From Corynebacterium accolens (GTDB lineage: Bacteria > Actinomycetota > Actinomycetes > Mycobacteriales > Mycobacteriaceae), in the NCBI RefSeq assembly GCF_023520795.1, contig NZ_CP046605.1, positions 930,001 through 994,000 on the forward strand: DNA of 64,000 nucleotides, in the 5' to 3' direction. Position numbers and translations under genes: made by a program. This document shows, one piece after another, positions 9,063-18,408 of this stretch (positions are counted from its first letter, which is position 1; each line of letters opens with the position of its first letter). The notes below the pieces were generated by a model. It made no database searches. It saw only the letters and a list, made by a program, of their open reading frames with translations, and had not been told where the DNA came from.

Positions 9063-10424
9063 TTAAGCCTTGACGCTTACTTCCTCGTCGGAGTCTTCCT
9101 CCATGATGTGCTTGACGCCATTTTCGGCTTCATCCCACACCTCTTGGTTCTGGATGCCTGCGCGCTTGGCGACGACCGTCGCGCACAATGCCTGACCCGT
9201 GACGTTCAGCGCCGTACGGCCCATGTCAATGATGGGCTCAACGGCCAGCAGCAAACCGACGCCAGCCAACGGCAGACCCAGCGTGGACAGGGTCAGCGTG
9301 AGCATAACCGTCGCGCCAGTGGTACCCGCGGTAGCCGCGGAACCAATGACGGAGACGAAGATGATGAGCAGGTACTGCGTGAAGTCTAGGTCCACGCCAT
9401 AGAACTGCGCAACGAAGATCGCAGCAACGGCAGGGTAGACGGAGGCGCAGCCATCCATCTTCGTGGTAGCGCCGAGGGGCACTGCGAAGGACGCGTACTC
9501 GGTGGGAACGCCCAGGGCGCGTTCGCTAAAGCGTTGCGTTGCGGGCATAACACCCATGGAAGAACGGGTGACAAAGCCCAAGGAGGTTACCGGCCAGATG
9601 CGCTTGTAGAAGCCCTTGACCGGAATATTGTTGAACTTCAGCACTGCAGGGTAGACCACGGCGAAGACGATGGCCAGACCCACATACATTGCCAAGACGA
9701 ACTTGCCCAGCGAACCAAGTGCGTCCCACCCGTAGGTAGCAACGGCCTTACCGATAAGCGCTGCGGTACCAATCGGTGCCAGGCGGATAATCCACCACAG
9801 GACCTTTTGGATGACCTTGAGGAAGGACTCCGTAAAGTGCAAGAACGGATCGGCAGCCTTACCGGTCTGTACCGCGGCGATGCCAATGGCCAAGGAAATA
9901 ACCAGCAGCTGGAGCGCACCGAAGTTGAGGGTAACTTCGCCATCGCTAGCAGAGGCCGTAAGCCCGATGAAGTTTTGAGGGAGCAGCTGCTCGAAGAAGG
10001 CAGTCCACGAACCGACGCTCGATGGATCCTTTGCAGCGGATGCATCGACGCTCGCGCCAGCACCGGGCTTCATGACCAATGCCACGACGATGCCCACGAT
10101 GACGGAAAAGAACGCCGTAATGGCGAACCACATCAACGTAGAAACGGCTAAGGATGCGGCATTGGCAACCTTGCGCAGGTTAGCCACAGAGGTGACCACC
10201 GCGGCGAAGATGAGCGGCGGAACCATGACCTTCAATAGCTGGACATAGGCGCCACCGACACCGCTGAGCAGATTGGTCAGCCACCCTGGATTATCAGGAT
10301 CGGTATCCATGCCAGATGCGATCAGTCCCAGGATAAGGCCGATGATAAGGCCCGCAATGACTTGCGCGCCAAATCCCGTTGCCCAGCTAGGGAGCTTGGA
10401 GCGAGAGGAAACTTTTTGTGTCAT
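9063..10424 (-). CDS. Dicarboxylate/amino acid:cation symporter (DAACS family)
   Basis: 453 residues from the ATG at 10424, which has AAAGGACG 5 nt upstream; the longer open frame to 10526 has no family-like sequence. Eight or more membrane segments, the re-entrant loop region TRSSMGVMPATQRFSE and the segment-7 signature GATTKMDGCASVYPAVA identify the GltP/DctA family. The usual NMDG is KMDG here, a substitution at the cation-site motif. Substrates in the family are glutamate, aspartate, C4-dicarboxylates or cystine; the sequence does not decide. Single gene, convergent with the CDF gene. Confidence 0.88.
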   Translation of the reverse strand: MTQKVSSRSKLPSWATGFGAQVIAGLIIGLILGLIASGMDTDPDNPGWLTNLLSGVGGAYVQLLKVMVPPLIFAAVVTSVANLRKVANAASLAVSTLMWFAITAFFSVIVGIVVALVMKPGAGASVDASAAKDPSSVGSWTAFFEQLLPQNFIGLTASASDGEVTLNFGALQLLVISLAIGIAAVQTGKAADPFLHFTESFLKVIQKVLWWIIRLAPIGTAALIGKAVATYGWDALGSLGKFVLAMYVGLAIVFAVVYPAVLKFNNIPVKGFYKRIWPVTSLGFVTRSSMGVMPATQRFSERALGVPTEYASFAVPLGATTKMDGCASVYPAVAAIFVAQFYGVDLDFTQYLLIIFVSVIGSAATAGTTGATVMLTLTLSTLGLPLAGVGLLLAVEPIIDMGRTALNVTGQALCATVVAKRAGIQNQEVWDEAENGVKHIMEEDSDEEVSVKA

Positions 10425-10626
10425 AGAACGTCCTTTGGAAATAAACTGAACAGGTCTGACTATTTGGTTAGTACGATTCTGTTCAACTTCGACCAGTCTT
10501 ACTTTATTCCATGCGTCAAACCACAAGGAAAAAGGGTCTCGTTTCCAGCTGCGATGCCGTTAAGACTGCTTTGTAGACTAAGCAGTTCAGCACCTGTGTA
10601 CGCTCTTACCCACACCGCGCTCCTCA

Positions 10627-10734
10627 ACCTGCGCCCTCAATCTTCATCCGTAAACCTCGCGCTTCATCCCTTGTCCTGCAACCCCACCCTTCAATCCTCA
10701 TCCTGTAACCCGCCCTTCGCGCTTGCCGCGAGCC
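10627..10734 (+). repeat. Degenerate tandem repeat, 27-nt period, four units
   Basis: Units begin at 10627, 10654, 10681 and 10708, each starting ACC. Units 2 and 3 end TCCTGCA and TCCTGTA; units 1 and 3 share CCCTCAATC/CCTTCAATC then TTCATCC/CTCATCC. Unit 4 runs into the left arm of the palindromic element at 10711. Confidence 0.6.
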
Positions 10735-10777
10735 TCATTTCGGTTAGCGCTCCTATCCCCCGTGAGCGCGAAGGGTG
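10711..10777. repeat. Palindromic element 1 of 17
   Basis: Left arm 10711-10726 (CGCCCTTCGCGCTTGC), 35-nt core, right arm 10762-10777 (GTGAGCGCGAAGGGTG). It is the only copy lying upstream of two divergent genes. Confidence 0.75.
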
Positions 10778-10879
10778 GGGAGAGGGGGATGGCGCAAACA
10801 AGATGCTGGGTGTACCCAATAGGTAGCCCGTGAACCTCCTGGTACCTTTACTCTTATTTCTTTTACAGGAGGTAGAGGT

Positions 10880-11995
10880 ATGGGCTGGATAAAGCCGTTA
10901 ATTGGCGTTGCCGTACTCGGTGGCGTGGTGTCGATGGGAGTCGGTGTAGCGAAGAGTGACGAGCACGCAGTGGTCAATCGCGTCATCGATGGCGACACCA
11001 TAGACGTCACGCTTGATGGCGAAAAGACGAGGGTTCGACTCCTCAATATCGATACTCCCGAAATCGGGCGCAACGGGAGGCCCAGCGAATGCTTAGCGGA
11101 AGAAGCCAAGGAGTACCTCGAAGATCGATTGCCACAAGGAACCGAGGTGACACTGGAATACGACGAGGAGAAGACTGATAAGTATGGGCGCACGTTAGCC
11201 GGTGTCTTTCTTGGTGGCGATCTCGTAAATGCAGACATTGCTGCTGAGGGGCTTGCAGTTGCCAAAAAGATTGGCGCTAATGGCAAGTTCTATAACGAGG
11301 TAAAAGAAGCAGAAAGCGGGCCGCGGACTAAGGGCACGGGAGTCTTCGGGGTTTCCGATGAATGCCAAGTATCCAGCGATGAAGATATGGCAGAGTCACT
11401 TCAGCAAGCTGAAAGTGCTACGGCTGCTGCCGCTGGGATCGGAATTATTGCTGCCAACATCGATAGCGACGACGGTGGGGCCACAAAGGCTCTGGCCCAG
11501 ATCTACGCTGCCCGGAAGGGGTTGGACGCCTTGCGTGGACGTAGCGATGATCGCAGTGAGTTCCAAAAAGCCGCATATCCAGAAGCTCCAGAGCGCTTGG
11601 CAAAACAGATGGAGAAGGAACTATCTGAACATGAAGAAGAAATTGAGGAACAGGTAGAGACCGCCAAGCGGGAAAAGGCGAAAGAAGAGGAGCGAAGGGA
11701 ACAAGAGCGCGAGCGCCAGGAGGCGGCTGAGCGCGAAGCGGCGGAGCGAGAGACTGAGCGCGAGAGGCGACTGGCAGAAGAAGCTGCACATGTAGACGCC
11801 ACAGCGCCCGCCGCAGGGTCTAATTCAAACACGGCCGGAAGCCAGTACATGGTCCCGCAGCCGCAACAGGCACCACGCGTGGATACCTACACCGGGTGCC
11901 GTGCATACGGCGGCAACTACGCCTTTACCTCCGTGGATAAGAAGGGCCGTGCCTACGCAAAGATTGATTGCACGACCAAGCAACAAATCGGCTAA
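10880..11995 (+). CDS. Secreted or membrane-anchored thermonuclease-family protein with coiled-coil tail
   Basis: 371 residues with an AGGAGG ribosome site. Residues 1-25 are a signal peptide or anchor. Residues 30-160 are a staphylococcal-nuclease domain: VIDGDTIDV, the substrate and catalytic region VRLLNIDTPEIG, then DKYGRTLAGVFLGGDLVN and AAEGLA, with the essential Arg/Glu/Arg set apparently present. The middle is Ala/Gly-rich; about 235-310 is an almost pure Glu/Arg/Lys coiled coil. The C-terminus (about 340-371) has two cysteines around an aromatic, Gly-rich segment. It probably cleaves DNA outside the membrane. The long coiled coil is unusual for the family. Confidence 0.85.
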   Translation: MGWIKPLIGVAVLGGVVSMGVGVAKSDEHAVVNRVIDGDTIDVTLDGEKTRVRLLNIDTPEIGRNGRPSECLAEEAKEYLEDRLPQGTEVTLEYDEEKTDKYGRTLAGVFLGGDLVNADIAAEGLAVAKKIGANGKFYNEVKEAESGPRTKGTGVFGVSDECQVSSDEDMAESLQQAESATAAAAGIGIIAANIDSDDGGATKALAQIYAARKGLDALRGRSDDRSEFQKAAYPEAPERLAKQMEKELSEHEEEIEEQVETAKREKAKEEERREQERERQEAAEREAAERETERERRLAEEAAHVDATAPAAGSNSNTAGSQYMVPQPQQAPRVDTYTGCRAYGGNYAFTSVDKKGRAYAKIDCTTKQQIG

Positions 11996-12014
11996 CTGCT
12001 CAGTTTTAGAACTC

Positions 12015-12081
12015 CGCCCTTCGCGCTCACCGCGAGCGCAACGCGTCGGTGAAACCCCAATGCCCGTGAGCGCGAAGGGCG
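12015..12081. repeat. Palindromic element 2 of 17
   Basis: Arms 12015-12030 and 12066-12081 match the consensus perfectly; the core is 35 nt. The right part of the core (GGTGAAACCCCAATGCCC) is nearly the same as in element 3, the left part is not. Confidence 0.85.
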
Positions 12082-12158
12082 GTGGGACGGGGGACGGGGC
12101 GCGATGCATCTTAGGCCTCAACGTAACGCACTGCCCGTCCGTTCGAATCCGTCCACCT

Positions 12159-12225
12159 CACCCTTCGCGCTCACCGTGAGCACAGTGCCCCGGTGAAACC
12201 CCAACGCCCGTGAGCGCGAAGGGCG
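12159..12225. repeat. Palindromic element 3 of 17
   Basis: Arms 12159-12174 (CACCCTTCGCGCTCAC) and 12210-12225 around a 35-nt core whose right half is shared with element 2. Confidence 0.85.
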
Positions 12226-12299
12226 ATGGGGCACTACGAGGAAACTAAGAGGACAGCGTGGAATCAAAGCAGCGGGGCGCCGTCAGCTGTCATACTGGA

Positions 12300-12899
12300 A
12301 TGATGAAGATTCTGGTAACTGCTTTTGATGCCTTTGGTGGCGAAGAAATTAACCCTACGGAACGCGCGCTGGATCGCTTGCCGGATGAAATCGGTGGCGC
12401 GCAGATTATTAAGCATCCTGTGCCAACAGTGTTCGGTGAAGCACTGAAGCAGGCAATTGCTGTGGCCGAGAAAGAAAACGTGGACGCGGTGGTCTGCCTG
12501 GGACAGGCCGGCGGGCGGGGCCATATCACTCCGGAGCGGGTGGGCATCAACTTGGCGGATGCTTCTATCCCGGATAATGCTGGTAACCAGCCCAGCGATG
12601 AACCAGTGGTTGAAGGTGGCCCGGCCGCGTACTTTTCCACCCTGCCAGTCAAGGCAATGGTTGCAGCGATTCAGGAGGCCGAGATTCCAGCGCAAGTCTC
12701 GACCACGGCGGGAACATTCGTCTGCAACCACCTGCTCTATGGCCTGCTGCATCATTTCAAAGATACGCAGGTAAAAGCAGGCTTTATCCACGTGCCGTTT
12801 ATTAAGGAACAGGCTAAAGAAAACAGCCCGATGCTGGAGCTTACGGACGTCGTGCAGGGCGTGGAGCGCGCGATTAGTGCCGTGGCGAAAAGTGCTTAG
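12300..12899 (+). CDS. pcp: Pyrrolidone-carboxylate peptidase
   Basis: 199 residues from the ATG at 12300. An in-frame GTG at 12258 has a better ribosome site (AAGAGGA) and would add 14 non-conserved residues, so the start is uncertain. The catalytic triad of this cysteine peptidase is visible: Glu in ITPERVGIN, Cys142 in TFVCNHLLYG and His in GFIHVPF. It removes N-terminal pyroglutamate from peptides in the cytoplasm. It lies just before the formate dehydrogenase operon, which starts from its own promoter, so no functional link is implied. Confidence 0.93.
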   Translation: MMKILVTAFDAFGGEEINPTERALDRLPDEIGGAQIIKHPVPTVFGEALKQAIAVAEKENVDAVVCLGQAGGRGHITPERVGINLADASIPDNAGNQPSDEPVVEGGPAAYFSTLPVKAMVAAIQEAEIPAQVSTTAGTFVCNHLLYGLLHHFKDTQVKAGFIHVPFIKEQAKENSPMLELTDVVQGVERAISAVAKSA

Positions 12900-12906
12900 G
12901 GTGGCC

Positions 12907-12937
12907 TTGCTAGAGAAATTTTCCGCCCAAATATAGA
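12907..12937 (+). promoter_or_regulatory. Predicted promoter of the formate dehydrogenase operon (leaderless)
   Basis: TTGCTA (12907-12912) and TATAGA (12932-12937) are 19 nt apart. The start codon at 12947 is 9 nt after the -10 box and has no ribosome site, so the transcript would begin at or within a few bases of the ATG. Confidence 0.45.
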
Positions 12938-12946
12938 TTTAAAGTC

Positions 12947-15900
12947 ATGTCTCGCTTAAGTCCTCTCAACTGGCCGGTGGTGCGCCAGCTGCGTAGCGGC
13001 GATCCCTTTGGCAGGGATATCAATACGCAATCAACCAAGAGCAAGGAAAAGCACGGACGCACAGTGGAAGCTGACCGCGTGGTGCAATCCGTGTGTCCAT
13101 ATTGCGCGGTTGGTTGCGCCCAGCGCGTGTATGTCAAAGATGACCGGGTCATCCAGATTGAGGGCGATCCAGATTCGCCGATTTCGCGCGGGCGTCTGTG
13201 TCCCAAGGGCTCGGCATCGGAGCAGTTGGTCAACTCCGCAACGCGATTGACCAAGATTAAATATCGCGCCCCGCACTCCACCGAGTGGCAGGAGCTGGAT
13301 GAAGACACCGCGATGGACATGATCGCGGATCGTTTCTTGGAAGCGCGCCGGAAGGGCTGGCAAGACACCGATGATTCGGGGCGGACTCTAAACCGCACGA
13401 TGGGTATCGCTGGCCTTGGCGGCGCGACCTTGGATAATGAGGAAAACTACCTCATTAAGAAGCTTTTTACCGCTGCCGGTGCGGTGCAGCTCGAAAACCA
13501 GGCGCGCATATGACACTCCGCCACAGTTCCTAGTTTAGGAACTTCGTTTGGCCGCGGCGGCGCAACCCAACCGCTGCAGGATATGGCGAATGCTGATTGC
13601 ATCGTCATCGAGGGTTCGAATATGGCCGAGTGCCACCCGGTGGGATTCCAGTGGGTCGTAGAAGCCAAAAAGCGTGGTGCCCGCATTATTCACGTGGATC
13701 CGCGGTATACGCGTACCTCTGCGTTCTCTAACCGCCACATTGGCATTCGCGGCGGTACCGACGTGGTGCTGCTGGGTGCGGTCATTAACTACATGCTCCA
13801 GAATGAGCTGTACTTCCGCGATTATGTCGTCGCATATACTAATGCGCCGATGATCATCTCGGAGGATTACCAGGACACCGAGGAACTGGACGGACTGTTT
13901 TCTGGCTATGACCCGGAAACCGGCACGTATGTGACCGATTCGTGGCAGTACGTGCAAAAACCGGAAGGTTCTTCTTGGAATGTGGAGCGCGATGACACCC
14001 TGGAGCATCCGAATTCGGTTTTCCAGATTCTCAAGCGCCATTATGCGCGCTATACACCTGAGCTGGTAGAAGAAACCTGCGGCATCGCGCAGGAGGACTT
14101 CTACTACCTGGCGGATTCCATTGCGCAGAATTCCGATCCGGAACACACCACGTGTTTCGCTTATGCCTTGGGATTTACCCAGCACACCTTGGGAGCGCAG
14201 TTCATCCGTACCGCTGCGATCCTGCAGCTTTTGATGGGCAATGTGGGCCGCCCGGGCTCGGGAATCATGGCCCTGCGCGGGCATGCCTCCATTCAGGGTT
14301 CCACCGATATCCCGACCCTTTTCCACTCCCTGCCTGGCTACCTGCCCATGCCGAGCGTGGAAAAGCAGACGTGGCCGGAATTCGTGGATGAGATCCGGGA
14401 TGAGTCCCAAAAGGGCTTCTGGCAGATTGGCGAGAATTACGCCGTGTCCTTGATGAAGTCCTACTGGGGAGATGCGGCGACCAAGGAAAATAACTGGGGC
14501 TATGACCTTATGCCGCGCATTTCCGGCGCGCATTCTACCTACGAAACCCTGCAGGCCATGCTCAATGGTCAGGTAGATGGCTACTTCGTCTTCGGCCAAA
14601 ACCCGGCGGTGGCGCAGTCCAATGGCGGCATGCAGCGCCGCGGTTTGGCGTCGCTGAAGTGGCTGGTTGTGCGCGATTTCCAGGAAATCGAAACCGCATC
14701 GTTCTGGAAGGACGCGCCGGAGATTAAAAACGGCGAGCTGAAGACCGAAGACATCGAAACCGAGGTCTTCCTAATGCCCGCAGCCACCCACGTGGAAAAG
14801 GCCGGTACCTTTACTCAGACCCAACGTATGCTGCAGTGGCGCTTCCAAGCGGCACCGCCGCCAGGCGATGCCAAGAGCGATCTGTGGTTCTTCTACCAGC
14901 TGGGTAAGAAGCTGAAGGAACGCCTGCGCGATTCCACCGATCCGCGCGATCTCCCGCTCCAGAAGGTGACGTGGGATTACGTGGAAAATGAGGAAGGAGA
15001 GCCGAACTCCGAGGACGTCCTCAAAGAGATCAACGGCTACTACCTGGATGGGCCCAAGAAGGGTGAGCTTTTGCCCACCTTCGTGGAGATGAAGAATGAC
15101 GGCACGACTTCCGGCGGCTGCTGGATCTACACCGGCGTGTACAAGGATGGCGTCAACCAGTCCGCGCGCAAGGTCCCGGGGTCGGAGCAGAACGAGGTCG
15201 CGCCCGAGTGGGGCTGGGTCTGGCCTGCTAACCGCCGCATTTTGTACAACCGCGCTTCGGCTAAGCCGGATGGCGCCCCGTGGTCCGAGCGCAAGAAGTA
15301 CGTGTGGTGGGACGAGGCCCAGGGCAAGTGGGTAGGCGATGACGTCCCTGACTTCCCGGTGACGAAGTCGCCGGAGTACAAGGCTCCTGCCGATGCCGTC
15401 GGTCCCGACGCCCTCGATGGCACGGACGCCTTCATCATGCAGGCGGACGGTCGCGGTTGGCTCTTTGCGCCTTCCGGGCTTTCCGATGGCCCTTTGCCCA
15501 CCCACTATGAGCCGCAGGAGTCCCCGGTGACCAATGTGCTGTATAAGCAGCAGCAATCGCCGACGCGCTTGACCATCAAGCGCCCGGATAACCTGCAGCG
15601 TCCAGAACCGGGCATGCCCGGTGCGGAGGTTTTCCCGTTCGTATTTTCTACCTACCGCCTCACGGAGATGTACACCTCGGGTGCGATGTCGCGCCGCCTG
15701 CCTTATTTGGCGGAGCTGCAACCTGGCCTATTCTGCGAGGTGGATAAGGACTTGGCCGCAAAACGTGGTCTGGAAAATGGCGAGTGGGCGACGATCATCT
15801 CGCCGCGCGGTGTGATTGAGGCGCAGGTCTTGGTCACCGATCGCATGCAGATGCTGAAGATCAATGGGGAAGAATTCCACCAGATTGGCCTGCCCTTCCA

Positions 15901-16222
15901 CTACGGCGAGTCCGAGACCACCGCTGTGGCAGGCGACGGCGCTAACGATCTCTTGGGCCTTACGCTCGAGCCGAATGTGTTCATTCAGAACTCAAAGATT
16001 GGTGCCTGCGATATCCAACCGGGCCGCCGGCCAAGGGGAGAAGGTCGCTTGAAGCTGCTCAAGCAGTACCAGGAGAGGGCGCAGTTAAGTGTGGATTCCG
16101 GCAATGATTTGTTGTCGGTTCCTGACTCGTTTACCTATAACCCGGAACCCGAAAAGCATGGCCAGCCTGGGGCGGAAAGTAGTGACGGCGAGACGGCAAG
16201 TAAAGGCGAAGAAGGTAAGTAA
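12947..16222 (+). CDS. fdhA: Formate dehydrogenase catalytic subunit, selenocysteine-containing
   Basis: 1091 residues if the in-frame TGA at 13511-13513 is read as selenocysteine 189; with stop reading it would fall into 188 and 879-residue fragments. The context NQARI-U-HSATVPSLGTSFGRGG matches the active site of formate dehydrogenases, where Sec ligates Mo or W. Cys50, Cys53, Cys57 and Cys85 bind the [4Fe-4S] cluster. The C-terminal domain (from about 900) binds the bis-MGD cofactor. It oxidises formate to CO2. The N-terminus has no twin-arginine signal, so the enzyme should be cytoplasmic, unlike FdnG/FdoG of enterobacteria. First gene of fdhA-fdhB-fdhC. Sec machinery genes lie 2 kb downstream. 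Confidence 0.95.
13511..13552 (+). promoter_or_regulatory. Selenocysteine codon and bacterial SECIS hairpin in fdhA
   Basis: TGA (13511-13513) is followed by a stem AGTTCCTA (13525-13532) / TAGGAACT (13536-13543) with apical GTT, and an outer GCCA (13520-13523) / TGGC (13549-13552). Position 11-40 nt after the UGA and the GU-containing loop suit a SelB-bound SECIS inside the reading frame. Confidence 0.85.
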
Positions 16223-17281
16223 ATGACTAATCTACTGACCGAGGACGCGGGCCGGCACGGCTATGATTCCTACCGCCGCATGGCCTTTTTCACCGATACG
16301 TCCGTGTGCATCGGCTGCAAGGCCTGCGAGGTGGCGTGCAAGGAATGGAACCGCAACCCGGTAGAGGGATATGACGTCACCGGTGATTCCTATGACAACA
16401 CCGGTGCCTTGGGCGCTAATACGTGGCGGCATGTGGCCTTCGTGGAACAAAACAACGACCGCATTGAGAAGGCACGCGAAGAGGGAAAACAGCTTATTTC
16501 CCTGGGCATGCCCACCATCGGTGGAAAGCCTGACGAGGTCGATACCACTCCGCCGGATACGGATACGTTCCGGTGGTTGATGTCCTCGGACGTCTGCAAG
16601 CACTGCACGCATGCAGGGTGTTTGGATGTCTGCCCCACAGGCGCGCTCTTCCGCACCGAGTTTGGCACCGTGGTCGTCCAAGATGATGTGTGTAATGGCT
16701 GCGGAACCTGCGTGGCGGGGTGCCCCTTCGGCGTCATCGAACGCCGCGATGACGGCGGGGTGTCGTTGAAATACGATAAGACCGCGACGGTGGATTATCA
16801 GGATAATTCGCACGCCGGTATTAATGTGCTGAAAAAGCTCAAGCAGCGCAAACCCCAAGGCACGGATCACACGCCGGGCGAGGCGATGCCGATTAAGAAT
16901 GTGGGCGTCGCCCAGAAGTGCACCATGTGCTATGACCGCCTGAAACAGGGCGAGCAACCGGCGTGCTCCAAGACGTGTCCCACCGATTCCATTCAGTTCG
17001 GTACCTATGAGGACATGCTGGCCGCGGCGAAGGATCGCGTGCGCGTCCTGCACGAACAGGGCATAACGGAGGCGCGGCTCTACGGCGCCAATGACAACGA
17101 TGGCGTGGGCGGAACCGGCTCTATCTTCTTATTGCTAGATTCGCCAGAGGTCTATGGCCTGCCGCCGGATCCGCGCGTGCCCACTGCGGATTTGCCGAGC
17201 ATGTATAAGACCGCGGCCAAGGCCATCGGCGGGATGGCGCTGGCCGTGGCGGGTTCCTTTTTGATTGGAGGGCGCAAATGA
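16223..17281 (+). CDS. fdhB: Formate dehydrogenase iron-sulfur (beta) subunit
   Basis: 352 residues. Four ferredoxin-type clusters are seen: CIGCKACEVAC starting at residue 29, then CKHCTHAGCLDVCP, CNGCGTCVAGCPFG and CTMCYDRLKQGEQPACSKTCP. It passes electrons from the catalytic subunit to the membrane subunit. A hydrophobic C-terminal segment (about 328-349) can anchor it to the membrane, as in FdnH. It begins directly after the fdhA stop and overlaps fdhC by the ATGA junction, so the three are one translationally coupled unit. Confidence 0.92.
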   Translation: MTNLLTEDAGRHGYDSYRRMAFFTDTSVCIGCKACEVACKEWNRNPVEGYDVTGDSYDNTGALGANTWRHVAFVEQNNDRIEKAREEGKQLISLGMPTIGGKPDEVDTTPPDTDTFRWLMSSDVCKHCTHAGCLDVCPTGALFRTEFGTVVVQDDVCNGCGTCVAGCPFGVIERRDDGGVSLKYDKTATVDYQDNSHAGINVLKKLKQRKPQGTDHTPGEAMPIKNVGVAQKCTMCYDRLKQGEQPACSKTCPTDSIQFGTYEDMLAAAKDRVRVLHEQGITEARLYGANDNDGVGGTGSIFLLLDSPEVYGLPPDPRVPTADLPSMYKTAAKAIGGMALAVAGSFLIGGRK

Positions 17282-18393
17282 GCGGTTTTGATGAGTACCG
17301 GCCACCGCAGCCGGAGCGGCCGAATCGCTACCGCAACTTCGATGGGCCGAAGCGCAAGAAGAAGCGCAAGCGCCCGGGTGCGGGTGCGCAGGATGGCTCC
17401 AAAGAGGAGCGGATGGCAGAAGACTTCGAGTTTTCTTCCTATTACGGCAGGCCGGTAGTTAAGGCCCCGCCGTGGGAGTGGCCCATCGGTGGGTATTTCT
17501 TCTTGGGCGGTATTGCCGGCGGTTCGGGTCTTCTCGCCACCGGTGCACAGGCCGCAGGCAACGCACCTTTGCGCCGGACCACGCGGGTAGCGGCCTTTGG
17601 CGCGGCGGCCGCCGGTTCGGTCTTTTTGATTTTAGATCTGGGCCGGCCGGAGCGCGCGTTGAATATGTTCCGCGTCTTCAAGGTGACCTCACCGATGTCG
17701 CTCGGATCGTGGCTGCTCGCGGGCTTTTCCACCGCGGCGGCCATTCCGGCAGCGGTAGAGGTGGATAATGCGACCAAGCGGAAGCTGCCGCTTCCGAAGT
17801 GGCTGCGCGCGAGCCTAGGCAAGGCCGCGACTCCGGCCGGGGTGATAACCGGTGTGCTCGGCGGCCCGTTGGCCGGATATACGGCGGTGTTGCTGTCCAA
17901 TACGTCCAACCCGGTATGGAATGACATGAAGCGGCACCTGCCCTATGTCTTTGTATCCTCTGCCTCGGCAGCGGCCTCCGGCCTGGCGATGGTGACCACT
18001 CCGGTAAAGCACGCCGGGCCCGCCCGCGCCTTGGGCATGGCAGCTGCGGCCAGCGATATCGCGGCGACGAAGGTGCTAGAAAGCAATATGGAGCCGGAGC
18101 CGCGCGAGGAATTGCATCACGGCACGCCGGGAAAGCTCATGCGCGCCTCGGAATACTTGATTGCCGCTGGCGGGGTGGGCAGCGCGGTGGCGGCGGCGAC
18201 GAAGTCCCGCGCCGTATCCGTGGCTTCGGGCCTGGCCTTGATGGCCGGATCCGCGTGCACGCGCTTTGGTGTGCTCAACGCTGGCTTGGAGGCGGTGAAG
18301 AACCCGGCCACCACGATGGGGCCGCAAAAACGCCGTGCGGAGCGGCGCCGGCGCGAGCAAGGGCTTGCCACCGACGTGCTCAGCGCAGGCTAG
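17278..18393 (+). CDS. NrfD/PsrC-family membrane subunit of formate dehydrogenase
   Basis: 371 residues. A basic, proline-rich head of about 55 residues (KRKKKRKR near 22-29) precedes GYFFLGGIAGGSGLLA and about eight membrane segments, the NrfD fold that passes electrons to quinone. The cytochrome-b type gamma subunit seen in Fdn/Fdo is absent, so this NrfD protein is presumably the quinone-reactive partner. The ATG overlaps the fdhB stop. It ends convergently 15 nt from the lipoprotein gene. Confidence 0.85.
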   Translation: MSGFDEYRPPQPERPNRYRNFDGPKRKKKRKRPGAGAQDGSKEERMAEDFEFSSYYGRPVVKAPPWEWPIGGYFFLGGIAGGSGLLATGAQAAGNAPLRRTTRVAAFGAAAAGSVFLILDLGRPERALNMFRVFKVTSPMSLGSWLLAGFSTAAAIPAAVEVDNATKRKLPLPKWLRASLGKAATPAGVITGVLGGPLAGYTAVLLSNTSNPVWNDMKRHLPYVFVSSASAAASGLAMVTTPVKHAGPARALGMAAAASDIAATKVLESNMEPEPREELHHGTPGKLMRASEYLIAAGGVGSAVAAATKSRAVSVASGLALMAGSACTRFGVLNAGLEAVKNPATTMGPQKRRAERRRREQGLATDVLSAG

Positions 18394-18408
18394 CGAGGGC
18401 TAGCTAGT

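Larger units (their letters stand above)
10425..10879. other. Divergent intergenic region with repeats
   Basis: 455 nt between the DAACS gene and the nuclease gene. It holds promoters for both by position, a 27-nt-period tandem array (10627-10734) and one palindromic element (10711-10777). No convincing small gene was found; the open frame crossing it follows the repeats. Confidence 0.6.
11996..12299 (+). other. Intergenic region with two palindromic elements
   Basis: Roughly 300 nt between the nuclease gene and pcp, occupied by palindromic elements 2 and 3. The stretch between them (12082-12158) contains GTTCGAATCC, which resembles a tRNA T-loop, but the flanks do not pair. Confidence 0.55.

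Noticed and set aside
12121-12160. tRNA remnant or attachment site (GTTCGAATCC)
   Set aside because: The bases around the T-loop-like string do not form a T-stem or acceptor stem.
13511-13513. Nonsense mutation making fdhA a pseudogene
   Set aside because: The codon falls at the Sec position, conserved sequence continues in frame, a SECIS hairpin follows and the Sec genes are nearby.
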